Source: Colletes latitarsis
Taxonomy: Eukaryota; Arthropoda; Insecta; Hymenoptera; Colletidae
Length of the DNA stretch: 64,000 nucleotides
Direction: 5' to 3'
NCBI RefSeq assembly: GCF_051014445.1
Contig: NW_027488369.1
Span: 12,976,001-13,040,000, forward strand
The notes beneath the pieces were generated by a model. The model was given only the letters and a program-made list of their open reading frames with translations, was not told the origin of the DNA and searched no databases. Below are positions 1-11,736 of the stretch, piece by piece (within the stretch, counting starts at the first letter, position 1; the number at the start of each line of letters is the position of its first letter). A program made the translations under genes and the position numbers.

Positions 1-697
1 AGGTTTCGATCAATATTTTTGAGGATAACGCATGTTAGGTCTAGGTTAGGCCTGGGATTTTCACACATCAGACTCATACTTTCGCATTCTTCACATACTC
101 GTTGAACAGATCCTGGGTTATTTTCTGGTTTGGATCACATAGTAATGTGGTACCACACTGAAACAGTCGATTAAACCAGGTTTCGATCAATATTTTTGAG
201 GATAACGCATGTTAGGTCTAGGTTAGGCCTGGGATTTTCACACATCAGGCTCATACTTTCGCGTTCTTCACATACTTGTTGAACAGATCCTGGGTTTTTT
301 CTGGTTTGGATACCGTAGTAGTGTTGTACCACACTGAAACAGTCCATTAAACCTGGTATCGCTCAATATTTTAGAGGATAACGCATGTTAGGTCTAGGTC
401 AGGCCTGGGATTTTCACTCATCATACTCATACTTTCGCATTCTTCACATACTTGTTGAACGGATCCTGGATTTTTCTGGTTTGGCTCACGTAGTAATGTG
501 GTACCACACTAAAACTGTCAATTAAACCTGGTCTTGATAAATATATTAGAGGATAACGCATCTTAGGCCTGGGTTAGGTCTAAGATTTGCCCTCATCAGG
601 CTCACAGTTTCGCGTTTTTCACATACTTGTTGAACAGATCATGGGTTTTTTCTGGTTTGGATCCCGTAGTAGTGTGGTACCACACTGAAACAGTCCA
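1..697 (+). repeat. Partial HOR unit at window start
   Basis: About four monomers. Positions 1 to about 550 match 5,108-5,650 (offset about 5,107 bp, 29 monomers), so the window opens at monomer 6 of the 15-mer. At about 551 the next monomer carries CATCTTAGG (the class of monomer 12), skipping three to four expected classes. This is a recombinant unit cut by the left window edge. Confidence 0.8.
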
Positions 698-1754
698 TTA
701 AACCTGGTTTCGCTCATTATTTTAGAGGATACCGCATGTTAGGTCTAGGTCAGGCCTGGTTTTTTCACTCATCAGACACATACTTTCGCATTCTTCACAT
801 ACTTGTTGAACGGATCCTGGGTTTTTTCTGGTTTGGATCACGAAGTAGTGTGGTACCACACTGAAACAGTCCATTAAACCTGGTTTCGCTCAATATTTTA
901 GAGGATAACGCAAGTTAGGTCTGGGATAGTTCTAGGATTTGCCCTCATCAGGCTCTTACTATCTCATATTTCTCATACTTCATGGCTAGATCCTGGGCTG
1001 TTTCTGCATTGTATCACGTAGTAATGTGGTACCACGCTGAAACAGTCAAGTAAACCTGGTTTCGATCAATATTTTAGAGGATAACGCAAGTTAGGTCCGG
1101 GATAGGTCTAGGATTTGCCCTCATCAGGCTCTTACTATCGCATATTTCTCATACTTCATGGCTAGATCCTGCGCTATTTCTGGATTGGATCACGTAGTAA
1201 AGTGGTACCACACTGAAACATTCAATGAAACCTGTTCTGGAAAAATATTTTAGAGGATAACGCATCTTAGGTCTGGGTTACGTCTAAGATTTGCCCTCAT
1301 CAGGCTCACAGTTTCGCGTTTTTCACATACTTGTTAAACAGATCCTGGGTTTTTTCTGGTTTGGATCACGTAGTAATGTGGTACCACACTAAAACAGTCA
1401 ATTAAACCTGGTTTCGATCAATATTTTAGAGGATAACGCAAGCTAGGTCTCGGATAGGTCTGGGATTAGCCCTCATCAGACTCATACTTTCGCACACTTC
1501 ACATACTCGTTGACAAGATCCTGGGTTTTTTTCCGGTTTGGATCACGTAGTAATGTGGTTCCACACTGAAACAGTCGATTAAACCTGGTTTCGATCAATA
1601 TTTTAGAGGATAACCCAAGTTAGGTCTGGGATAGGTCTGGGGTTTGCCCTCATCAGGCTCATACTTTCGCGTTTTTCACATACCAGTTGAACAGATCCTG
1701 GGTTTTTTCTGGTTTGGATCCCGTAGTAGTGTGGTACCACACTGAAACAGTCCA
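698..1754 (+). repeat. Truncated HOR unit (6 monomers, 1,057 bp)
   Basis: The phase anchor is the TTA in CAGTCCATTAAACCTGG, just before the monomer with a GGTTTTTTCACTC tract. It occurs at 698 and again at 1755, so this unit holds only six monomers. Two consecutive monomers carry the ATGGCTAGATCC central block (near 985 and 1,160) in a combination not seen in the complete units. Class order therefore differs from the canonical 15-mer. Confidence 0.8.
1728..1743. other. 16-bp perfect palindrome (dyad, TA centre)
   Basis: AGTGTGGTACCACACT reads the same on both strands. It is the longest form of the dyad and occurs in monomers with GTAGTAGTG upstream. Monomers with GTAATG keep the inner 12 bp TGTGGTACCACA. 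No known binding protein is assigned. Confidence 0.9.
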
Positions 1755-4220
1755 TTAAACCTGGTTTCGCTCATTATTTTGGAGGATAACGCATGTTAGG
1801 TCTAGGTCAGGCCTGGTTTTTTCACTCATCAGACTCATACTTTCGCATTCTTCACATACTTGTTGAACGGATCCTGGGTTTTCTCTGGTTTGGGTCACGT
1901 AGTAATGTGGGACCACACTGAAACAGTCAATTAAACCTGGTTTCGACCAATATTTTAGAGAATAATTCATGTTAGGTCTAGGTTAGGTCTGGGATTTGCT
2001 CTCATCGGGCTCATACTTTCGCACACTTCACATACTTGTTGAACGGATCCTGGGTTTTTTCTGGTTTGGATCACGTAGTAGTGTGGTACCACACTGAAAC
2101 AGTCCATTAAACCTGGTTTCGCTCAATATTTTAGAGGATAACGCATGTTAGGTCTAGGTCACGCCTGGGATTTTCACTCATCAGACTCATACTATCGCAT
2201 TCTTCACATACTTGTTGAACGGATCATGGGTTTTTTCTGGTTTGGGTCACGTAGTAATGTGGGCCCACACTGAAACAATCAATTAAACCTGGTCTTGATA
2301 AATATTTTAGAGGAAAACGCATGTTAGGTCTGGGATAGGTCTGGGATTTGCCCTCATCAGACTCATACTTTCGCACACTTCACATACGCGTTGAACAGAT
2401 CCTGGGTTATTTTCTGGTTTGGATCACGTAGTAATGTGTTTCCACACTGAAACAGTCGATTAAACCTGGTTTCGATCAATATTTTAGAGGATAAGGCAAG
2501 TTCGGTCTGGGATAGGTCTGGGATTTGCCCTCATCTGACTCATACTTACGCACACTTCACATACTCGTTGAACAGATCCTGGGTTATTTTCTGGTTTGGA
2601 TCACATAGTAATGTGGTACCAAACTGAAACAGTCGATTAAACCAGGTTTCGATCAATATTTTTGAGGATAACGCATGTTAGGTCTAGGTTAGGCCTGGGA
2701 TTTTCACACATCAGGCTCATACTTTCGCGTTCTTCACATACTTGTTGAACAGATCCTGGGTTTTTTCTGGTTTGGATACCGTAGTAGTGTTGTACCACAC
2801 TGAAACTGTCCATTAAACCTGGTATCGCTCAATATTGTAGAGGATAACGCAAGTTAGGTCTAGGTCAGGCCTGGGATTTTCACTCATCATACTCATACTT
2901 TCGCATTCTTCACATACTTGTTGAACGGATCCTGGATTTTTCTGGTTTGGCTCACGTAGTAATGTGGTACCACACTAAAACTGTCAATTAAACCTGGTCT
3001 TGATAAATATATTGGAGGATAACGCATGTTAGGTCTGGGATAGGTCTGGGATTTGCCATCATGAGACTCATACTTTCGCACACTTCACATACTCGTTGAA
3101 CAGATCCTGGGTTATTTTCTGGTTTGGATCACATAGTAATGTGGTACCACACTGAAACATTCAATTAAACCTGGTCTTGATAAATATTTTAGAGGATAAC
3201 GCATGTTAGGTCTGGGTAATGTCTAGGATTTGCCCTCATCAGGCCCATACTTTCGCATATTTCTCATACTTGATGGCTAGATCCTGGGCTTTTCTGGATT
3301 GGATCACGTAGTAATGTGGTACCAGACTGAAACATTCAACTAAACCTGGTCTTGATAAATATTTTAGAGGATAACACATATTAGGTCTGGGTTAGGTCTA
3401 GGATTTGCCCTCATCAGGCTCATACTTTCACATATTTCTCATACGTCATGGCTAGATCCTGGGCTATTTCTGGATTGGATCACGTAGTAAAGTGGTACCA
3501 CACTGAAACATTCAATGAAACCTGGTCTGGATAATTATTTTAGAGGATAACGCATCTTAGGTCTGGGTTAGGTCTAAGATTTGCCCTCATCAGGCTCACA
3601 GTTTCGCGTTTTTCACATACTTGTTGAACGGAGCCTGGCTTTTTTCTGGTTTGGATCACGTAGTAATGTGGGACCATACTGAAACAGTCACTTAAACCTG
3701 GTTTCGACCAATATTTTAGAGAATAGTTCATGTTAGGTCTAGTTTAGGTCTGGGATTTGCTCTCATCAGGCTCATTCTTTCGCATATTTCTCATACTTGA
3801 TGGCTAGATCCTGGGCTTTTTCTGGATTGCAACACGTAGTAATGAAGTACAACACTGAAACAGTCAATTAAACCTGGTTTCCATCAATATTTTAGAGGAC
3901 AACGCAAGTTAGGTCTGGGATAGGTCTGGGATTTGCCCTCATCAGGCTCGTACTTTCGCACACTTCACATACTCGTTGACAAGATCCTGGGTTTTTTTCC
4001 GGTTTGGATCACGTAGTAATGTGGCTCCACACTGAAACAGTCGATTAAACCTGGTTTCGATCAATATTTTACAGGATAACCCAAGTTAGGTCTGGGATAG
4101 GTCTGGGGTTTGCCCTCATCAGGCTCATACTTTCGCGTTTTTTACATACCAGTTGAACAGATCCTGGGTTTTTTCTGGTTTGGATCCCGTAGTAGTGTGG
4201 TACCACACTGAAACAGTCCA
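1755..4220 (+). repeat. HOR unit, 14 monomers (2,466 bp)
   Basis: Anchor-to-anchor length is 2,466 bp. Alignment to the next unit is at offset 2,466 before about 2,660 and 2,643 after it, so exactly one monomer (177 bp) is missing there. The missing one is the class with CACACATCAGAC found at 5,132-5,308. Elsewhere only scattered substitutions separate it from the next unit, for example a TTTCTCTGG tract near 1,880 against TTTTTCTGG. Confidence 0.88.
2258..2269. other. 12-bp perfect palindrome (dyad, GC centre)
   Basis: TGTGGGCCCACA, the same arms as the common dyad but with GC in place of TA at the centre. The identical form lies at 4,724, 7,367, 10,539, 11,245, 13,361 and 17,768, once per HOR unit or duplication. 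At 15,302 the outer pair is lost (CGTGGGCCCACA). Both centre bases changed together so that symmetry is kept. Confidence 0.9.
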
Positions 4221-5131
4221 TTAAACCTGGTTTCGCTCATTATTTTGGAGGATAACGCATGTTAGGTCTAGGTCAGGCCTGGTTTTTTCACTCATCAGAC
4301 TCATACTTTCGCATTCTTCACATACTTGTTGAACGGATCCTGGGTTTTTTCTGGTTTGGGTCACGTAGTAATGTGGGACCACACTGAAACAGTCAATTAA
4401 ACCTGGTTTCGACCAATATTTTAGAGAATAATTCATGTTAGGTCTAGGTTAGGTCTGGGATTTGCTCTCATCGGGCTCATACTTTCGCACACTTCACATA
4501 CTTGTTGAACGGATCCTGGGTTTTTTCTGGTTTGGATCACGCAGTAGTGTGGTACCACACTGAAACAGTCCATTAAACCTGGTTTCGCTCAATATTTTAG
4601 AGGATAACGCATGTTAGGTCTAGGACAGGCCTGGGATTTTCACTCATCAGACTCATACTTTCGCATTCTTCACATACTTGTTGAACGGATCATGGGTTTT
4701 TTCTGGTTTGGGTCACGTAGTAATGTGGGCCCACACTGAAACAATCAATTAAACCTGGTCTTGATAAATATTTTAGAGGATAACGCATGTTAGGTCTGGG
4801 ATAGGTCTGGGATTTGCCCTCATCAGACTCATACTTTCGCACACTTCACATACTCGTTGAACAGATCCTGGGTTATTTTCTGGTTTGGATCACGTAGTAA
4901 TGTGTTTCCACACTGAAACAGTCGATTAAACCTGGTTTCGATCAATATTTTAGAGGATAACGCAAGTTCGGTCTGGGATAGGTCTGGGATTTGCCCTCAT
5001 CAGACTCATACTTACGCACACTTCACATACTCGTTGAACAGATCCTGGGTTATTTTCCGGTTTGGATCACATAGTAATGTGGTACCAAACTGAAACAGTC
5101 GATTAAACCAGGTTTCGATCAATATTTTTGA

Positions 5132-5308
5132 GGATAACGCATGTTAGGTCTAGGTTAGGCCTGGGATTTTCACACATCAGACTCATACTTTCGCATTCTT
5201 CACATACTCGTTGAACAGATCCTGGGTTATTTTCTGGTTTGGATCACATAGTAATGTGGTACCACACTGAAACAGTCGATTAAACCAGGTTTCGATCAAT
5301 ATTTTTGA
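5132..5308 (+). repeat. Representative zone A/B monomer (177 bp)
   Basis: A reference monomer, sixth of the 15 in a complete HOR unit. In order it shows the GGATAACGC box at its start, an 11-bp near-duplication (GTTAGGTCTAG at 5143-5153 followed by GTTAGGCCTGG), the CATACTTTCGC box, a central block CGTTGAACAGATCC, the box TTTGGATCACATAG, and the 12-bp perfect palindrome TGTGGTACCACA at 5255-5266. It closes with an AT-rich segment around AATATTTTTGA. GGATAACGC and the CATACTTTCGC box are kept in nearly all monomers, while the central block and palindrome centre vary by class. Confidence 0.95.
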
Positions 5309-6364
5309 GGATAACGCATGTTAGGTCTAGGTTAGGCCTGGGATTTTCACACATCAGGCTCATACTTTCGCGTTCTTCACATACTTGTTGAACAGATCCT
5401 GGGTTTTTTCTGGTTTGGATACCGTAGTAGTGTTGTACCACACTGAAACAGTCCATTAAACCTGGTATCGCTCAATATTTTAGAGGATAACGCATGTTAG
5501 GTCTAGGTCAGGCCTGGGATTTTCACTCATCATACTCATACTTTCGCATTCTTCACATACTTGTTGAACGGATCCTGGATTTTTCTGGTTTGGCTCACGT
5601 AGTAATGTGGTACCACACTAAAACTGTCAATTAAACCTGGTCTTGATAAATATATTAGAGGATAACGCATGTTAGGTCTGGGATAGGTCTGGGATTTGCC
5701 CTCATGAGACTCATACTTTCGCACACTTCACATACTCGTTGAAAAGATCCTGGGTTATTTTCTGGTTTGGATCACATAGTAATGTGGTACCACACTGAAA
5801 CATTCAATTAAACCTGGTCTTGATAAATATTTTAGAGGATAACGCATGTTAGGTCTGGGTTAGGTCTAGGATTTGCCCTCATCAGGCCCATACTTTCGCA
5901 TATTTCTCATACTTGATGGCTAGATCCTGGGCTTTTCTGGATTGGATCACGTAGTAATGTGGTACCAGACTGAAACATTCAACTAAACCTGGTCTTGATA
6001 AATATTTTAGAGGATAACACATATTAGGTCTGGGTTAGGTCTAGGATTTGCCCTCATCAGGCTCATACTTTCACATATTTCTCATACGTCATGGCTAGAT
6101 CCTGGGCTATTTCTGGATTGGATCACGTAGTAAAGTGGTACCACACTGAAACATTCAATGAAACCTGGTCTGGATAATTATTTTAGAGGATAACGCATCT
6201 TAGGTCTGGGTTAGGTCTAAGATTTGCCCTCATCAGGCTCACAGTTTCGCGTTTTTCACATACTTGTTGAACGGAGCCTGGCTTTTTTCTGGTTTGGATC
6301 ACGTAGTAATGTGGGACCATACTGAAACAGTCACTTAAACCTGGTTTCGACCAATATTTTAGAG

Positions 6365-6540
6365 AATAATTCATGTTAGGTCTAGTTTAGGTCTGGGATT
6401 TGCTCTCATCAGGCTCATTCTTTCGCATATTTCTCATACTTGATGGCTAGATCCTGGGCTTTTTCTGGATTGCAACACGTAGTAATGAAGTACAACACTG
6501 AAACAGTCAATTAAACCTGGTTTCCATCAATATTTTAGAG
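6365..6540 (+). repeat. Dyad-less monomer class (GAAGTACAACAC)
   Basis: Monomer 13 of the HOR carries GGCTAGATCC in the centre, GGATTGCAACACG instead of GGTTTGGATCACG, and GAAGTACAACAC where the dyad should be, so both arms are broken. The class is present in every fuller zone A unit and is common in zone B (for example near 24,290, 26,570, 27,455, 31,330 and 55,815), followed by a monomer with GAGGACAACGC. Confidence 0.88.
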
Positions 6541-6863
6541 GACAACGCAAGTTAGGTCTGGGATAGGTCTGGGATTTGCCCTCATCAGGCTCGTACTTTC
6601 GCACACTTCACATACTCGTTGACAAGATCCTGGGTTTTTTTCCGGTTTGGATCACGTAGTAATGTGGCTCCACACTGAAACAGTCGATTAAACCTGGTTT
6701 CGATCAATATTTTACAGGATAACCCAAGTTAGGTCTGGGATAGGTCTGGGGTTTGCCCTCATCAGGCTCATACTTTCGCGTTTTTTACATACCAGTTGAA
6801 CAGATCCTGGGTTTTTTCTGGTTTGGATCCCGTAGTAGTGTGGTACCACACTGAAACAGTCCA

Positions 6864-9800
6864 TTAAACCTGGTTTCGCTCATTATTTTGGAGGATAACG
6901 CATGTTAGGTCTAGGTCAGGCCTGGTTTTTTCACTCATCAGACTCATACTTTCGCATTCTTCACATACTTGTTGAACGGATCCTGGGTTTTTTCTGGTTT
7001 GGGTCACGTAGTAATGTGGGACCACACTGAAACAGTCAATTAAACCTGGTTTCGACCAATATTTTAGAGAATAATTCATGTTAGGTCTAGGTTAGGTCTG
7101 GGATTTGCTCTCATCGGGCTCATACTTTCGCACACTTCACATACTTGTTGAACGGATCCTGGGTTTTTTCTGGTTTGGATCACGCAGTAGTGTGGTACCA
7201 CACTGAAACAGTCCATTAAACCTGGTTTCGCTCAATATTTTAGAGGATAACGCATGTTAGGTCTAGGACAGGCCTGGGATTTTCACTCATCAGACTCATA
7301 CTTTCGCATTCTTCACATACTTGTTGAACGGATCATGGGTTTTTTCTGGTTTGGGTCACGTAGTAATGTGGGCCCACACTGAAACAATCAATTAAACCTG
7401 GTCTTGATAAATATTTTAGAGGATAACGCATGTTAGGTCTGGGATAGGTCTGGGATTTGCCCTCATCAGACTCATACTTTCGCACACTTCACATACTCGT
7501 TGAACAGATCCTGGGTTATTTTCTGGTTTGGATCACGTAGTAATGTGTTTCCACACTGAAACAGTCGATTAAACCTGGTTTCGATCAATATTTTAGAGGA
7601 TAACGCAAGTTCGGTCTGGGATAGGTCTGGGATTTGCCCTCATCAGACTCATACTTACGCACACTTCACATACTCGTTGAACAGATCCTGGGTTATTTTC
7701 CGGTTTGGATCACATAGTAATGTGGTACCAAACTGAAACAGTCGATTAAACCAGGTTTCGATCAATATTTTTGAGGATAACGCATGTTAGGTCTAGGTTA
7801 GGCCTGGGATTTTCACACATCAGACTCATACTTTCGCATTCTTCACATACTCGTTGAACAGATCCTGGGTTATTTTCTGGTTTGGATCACATAGTAATGT
7901 GGTACCACACTGAAACAGTCGATTAAACCAGGTTTCGATCAATATTTTTGAGGATAACGCATGTTAGGTCTAGGTTAGGCCTGGGATTTTCACACATCAG
8001 GCTCATACTTTCGCGTTCTTCACATACTTGTTGAACAGATCCTGGGTTTTTTCTGGTTTGGATACCGTAGTAGTGTTGTACCACACTGAAACAGTCCATT
8101 AAACCTGGTATCGCTCAATATTTTAGAGGATAACGCATGTTAGGTCTAGGTCAGGCCTGGGATTTTCACTCATCATACTCATACTTTCGCATTCTTCACA
8201 TACTTGTTGAACGGATCCTGGATTTTTCTGGTTTGGCTCACGTAGTAATGTGGTACCACACTAAAACTGTCAATTAAACCTGGTCTTGATAAATATATTA
8301 GAGGATAACGCATGTTAGGTCTGGGATAGGTCTGGGATTTGCCCTCATGAGACTCATACTTTCGCACACTTCACATACTCGTTGAAAAGATCCTGGGTTA
8401 TTTTCTGGTTTGGATCACATAGTAATGTGGTACCACACTGAAACATTCAATTAAACCTGGTCTTGATAAATATTTTAGAGGATAACGCATGTTAGGTCTG
8501 GGTTAGGTCTAGGATTTGCCCTCATCAGGCCCATACTTTCGCATATTTCTCATACTTGATGGCTAGATCCTGGGCTTTTCTGGATTGGATCACGTAGTAA
8601 TGTGGTACCAGACTGAAACATTCAACTAAACCTGGTCTTGATAAATATTTTAGAGGATAACACATATTAGGTCTGGGTTAGGTCTAGGATTTGCCCTCAT
8701 CAGGCTCATACTTTCACATATTTCTCATACTTCATGGCTAGATCCTGGGCTATTTCTGGATTGGATCACGTAGTAAAGTGGTACCGCACTGAAACATTCA
8801 ATGAAACCTGGTCTGGATAATTATTTTAGAGGATAACGCATCTTAGGTCTGGGTTAGGTCTAAGATTTGCCCTCATCAGGCTCACAGTTTCGCGTTTTTC
8901 ACATACTTCTTGAACGGAGCCTGGCTTTTTTCTGGTTTGGATCACGTAGTAATGTGGGACCATACTGAAACAGTCACTTAAACCTGGTTTCGACCAATAT
9001 TTTAGAGAATAATTCATGTTAGGTCTAGTTTAGGCCTGGGATTTGCTCTCATCAGGCTCATTCTTTCGCATATTTCTCATACTTGATGGCTAGATCCTGG
9101 GCTTTTTCTGGATTGCAACACGTAGTAATGAAGTACAACACTGAAACAGTCAATTAAACCTGGTTTCCATCAATATTTTAGAGGACAACGCAAGTTAGGT
9201 CTGGGATAGGTCTGGGATTTGCCCTCATCAGGCTCGTACTTTCGCACACTTCACATACTCGTTGACAAGATCCTGGGTTTTTTTCCGGTTTGGATCACGT
9301 AGTAATGTGGTTCCACACTGAAACAGTCGATTAAACCTGGTCTGGATAATTATATTAGAGGATAACGCATCTTAGGTCTGGGTTAGGTCTAAGATTTGCC
9401 CTCATCAGGCTCACAGTTTCGCGTTTTTCACATACTTCTTGAACGGAGCCTGGCTTTTTTCTGGTTTGGATCACGTAGTAATGTGGGACCATACTGAAAC
9501 AGTCACTTAAACCTGGTTTCGACCAATATTTTAGAGAATAATTCATGTTAGGTCTAGTTTAGGTTTGGGATTTGCTCTCATCAGGCTCATTCTTTCGCAT
9601 ATTTCTCATACTTGATGGCTAGATCCTGGGCTTTTTCTGGATTGCAACACGTAGTAATGAAGTACAACACTGAAACAGTCAATTAAACCTGGTTTCCATC
9701 AATATTTTAGAGGACAACGCAAGTTAGGTCTGGGATAGGTCTGGGATTTGCCCTCATCAGGCTCGTACTTTCGCACACTTCACATACTCGTTGACAAGAT

Positions 9801-10035
9801 CCTGCGTTTTTTTCCGGTTTGGATCACGTAGTAATGTGGTTCCACACTGAAACAGTCGATTAAACCTGGTTTCGATCAATATTTTAGAGGATAACCCAAG
9901 TTAGGTCTGAGATAGGTCTGGGGTTTGCCCTCATCAGGCTCATACTTTCGCGTTTTTTACATACCAGTTGAACAGATCCTGGGTTTTTTCTGGTTTGGAT
10001 CCCGTAGTAGTGTGGTACCACACTGAAACAGTCCA
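6864..10035 (+). repeat. HOR unit with triplet duplication, 18 monomers (3,172 bp)
   Basis: Same order as the preceding unit, with 529 bp (three monomers) added by the duplication at 8,812-9,869. The unit differs from its left neighbour by rare substitutions such as CATACTTCATGG (near 8,733) for CATACGTCATGG (near 6,090), and GTACCGCAC for GTACCACAC near 8,787. Confidence 0.9.
8812..9869 (+). repeat. Tandem 3-monomer duplication (2 x 529 bp)
   Basis: Positions 8,812-9,340 are repeated at 9,341-9,869 almost unchanged. The junction lies in the sequence TTAAACCTGG shared by both parent monomers: upstream of 9,340 the monomer is the GTGGTTCCAC class, downstream it becomes the TCTGGATAAT class. 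This is a clean in-frame unequal-exchange product. Small differences (TATATTAGAG against TATTTTAGAG near 9,353; GCGTTTTT against GGGTTTTT near 9,804) arose later or were carried in. Confidence 0.93.
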
Positions 10036-10324
10036 TTAAACCTGGTTTCGCTCATTATTTTGGAGGATAACGCATGTTAGGTCTAGGTCAGGCCTGGTTT
10101 TTTCACTCATCAGACTCATACTTTCGCATTCTTCACATACTTGTTGAACGGATCCTGGGTTTTTTCTGGTTTGGGTCACGTAGTAATGTGGGACCACACT
10201 GAAACAGTCAATTAAACCTGGTTTCGACCAATATTTTAGAGAATAATTCATGTTAGGTCTAGGTTAGGTCTGGGATTTGCTCTCATCGGGCTCATACTTT
10301 CGCACACTTCACATACTTGTTGAA

Positions 10325-11736
10325 CGGATCCTGGGTTTTTTCTGGTTTGGATCACGTAGTAGTGTGGTACCACACTGAAACAGTCCATTAAACCTGGTTT
10401 CGCGGAATATTTTAGAGGATAACGCATGTTAGGTCTAGGTCAGGCCTGGGATTTTCACTCATCAGACTCATACTTTCGCATTCTTCACATACTTGTTGAA
10501 CGGATCATGGGTTTTTTCTGGTTTGGGTCACGTAGTAATGTGGGCCCACACTGAAACAATCAATTAAACCTGGTCTTGATAAATATTTTAGAGGATAACG
10601 CATGTTAGGTCTGGGATAGGTCTGGGATTTGCCCTCATCAGACTCATACTTTCGCACACTTCACATACTCGTTGAACAGATCCTGGGTTATTTTCTGGTT
10701 TGGATCACGTGGTAATGTGTTTCCACACTGAAACAGTCGATTAAACCTGGATTCGATCAATATTTTAGAGGATAACGCAAGTTCGGTCTGGGATAGGTCT
10801 GGGATTTGCCCTCATCAGATTCATACTTACGCACACTTCACATACTCGTTGAACAGATCCTGGGTTATTTTCTGGTTTGGATCACATAGTAATGTGGTAC
10901 CAAACTGAAACAGTCGATTAAACCAGGTTTCGATCAATATTTTTGAGGATAACGCATGTTAGGTCTAGGTTAGGCCTGGGATTTTCACACATCAGACTCA
11001 TACTTTCGCATTCTTCACATACTCGTTGAACGGATCCTGGGTTTTTTCTGGTTTGGATCACGTAGTAGTGTGGTACCACACTGAAACAGTCCATTAAACC
11101 TGGTTTCGCTCAATATTTTAGAGGATAAGGCATGTTAGGTCTAGGTCAGGCCTGGGATTTTCACTCATCAGACTCATACTTTCGCATTCTTCACATACTT
11201 GTTGAATGGATCATGGGTTTTTTCTGGTTTGGGTCACGTAGTAATGTGGGCCCACACTGAAACAATCAATTAAACCTGGTCTTGATAAATATTTTAGAGG
11301 ATAACGCATGTTAGGTCTGGGATAGGTCTGGGATTTGCCCTCATCAGACTCATACTTTCGCACACTTCACATACTCGTTGAACAGATCCTGGGTTATTTT
11401 CTGGTTTGGATCACGTAGTAATGTGTTTCCACACTGAAACAGTCGATTAAACCTGGTTTCGATCAATATTTTAGAGGATAACGCAAGTTCGGTCTGGGAT
11501 AGGTCTGGGATTTGCCCTCATCAGACTCATACTTACGCACACTTCACATACTCGTTGAACAGATCCTGGGTTATTTTCTGGTTTGGATCACATAGTAATG
11601 TGGTACCAAACTGAAACAGTCGATTGAACCAGGTTTCGATCAATATTTTTGAGGATAACGCATGTTAGGTCTAGGTTAGGCCTGGGATTTTCACACATCA
11701 GACTCATACTTTCGCATTCTTCACATACTCGTTGAA
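10325..11736 (+). repeat. Tandem 4-monomer duplication (2 x 706 bp)
   Basis: Positions 10,325-11,030 repeat at 11,031-11,736. The join creates a hybrid monomer: its left half is CATACTCGTTGAAC (class of monomer 6) and its right half is GGATCCTGGGTTTTTTC with a GTAGTAGTGTGG dyad (class of monomer 2). The shared GTTGAAC marks the crossover. Differences between copies include CGCGGAAT (10,401) against CGCTCAAT and GATAAGGC (about 11,127) against GATAACGC. Confidence 0.92.

Larger units (their letters stand above)
4221..6863 (+). repeat. Complete canonical HOR unit, 15 monomers (2,643 bp)
   Basis: The reference unit. Its 15 monomers start near 4250, 4426, 4602, 4779, 4955, 5132, 5309, 5485, 5660, 5837, 6012, 6188, 6365, 6541 and 6717. 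Monomers 10, 11 and 13 carry the alternative central block GGCTAGATCC; the other twelve have TTGAACRGATCC or close forms. Monomer 3 has the GC-centred palindrome TGTGGGCCCACA at 4,724-4,735. Monomer 13 has lost the dyad (GAAGTACAACAC). The following unit repeats this order at offset 2,643. Confidence 0.93.

Noticed and set aside
11018..11045. CENP-B box-like sequence ACTCGTTGAACGGATC
   Set aside because: It recalls the start of the CENP-B box, but the spacing is wrong: the required core (TTCG, four bases, A, two bases, CGGG) is not met here or in other monomers I checked on either strand.
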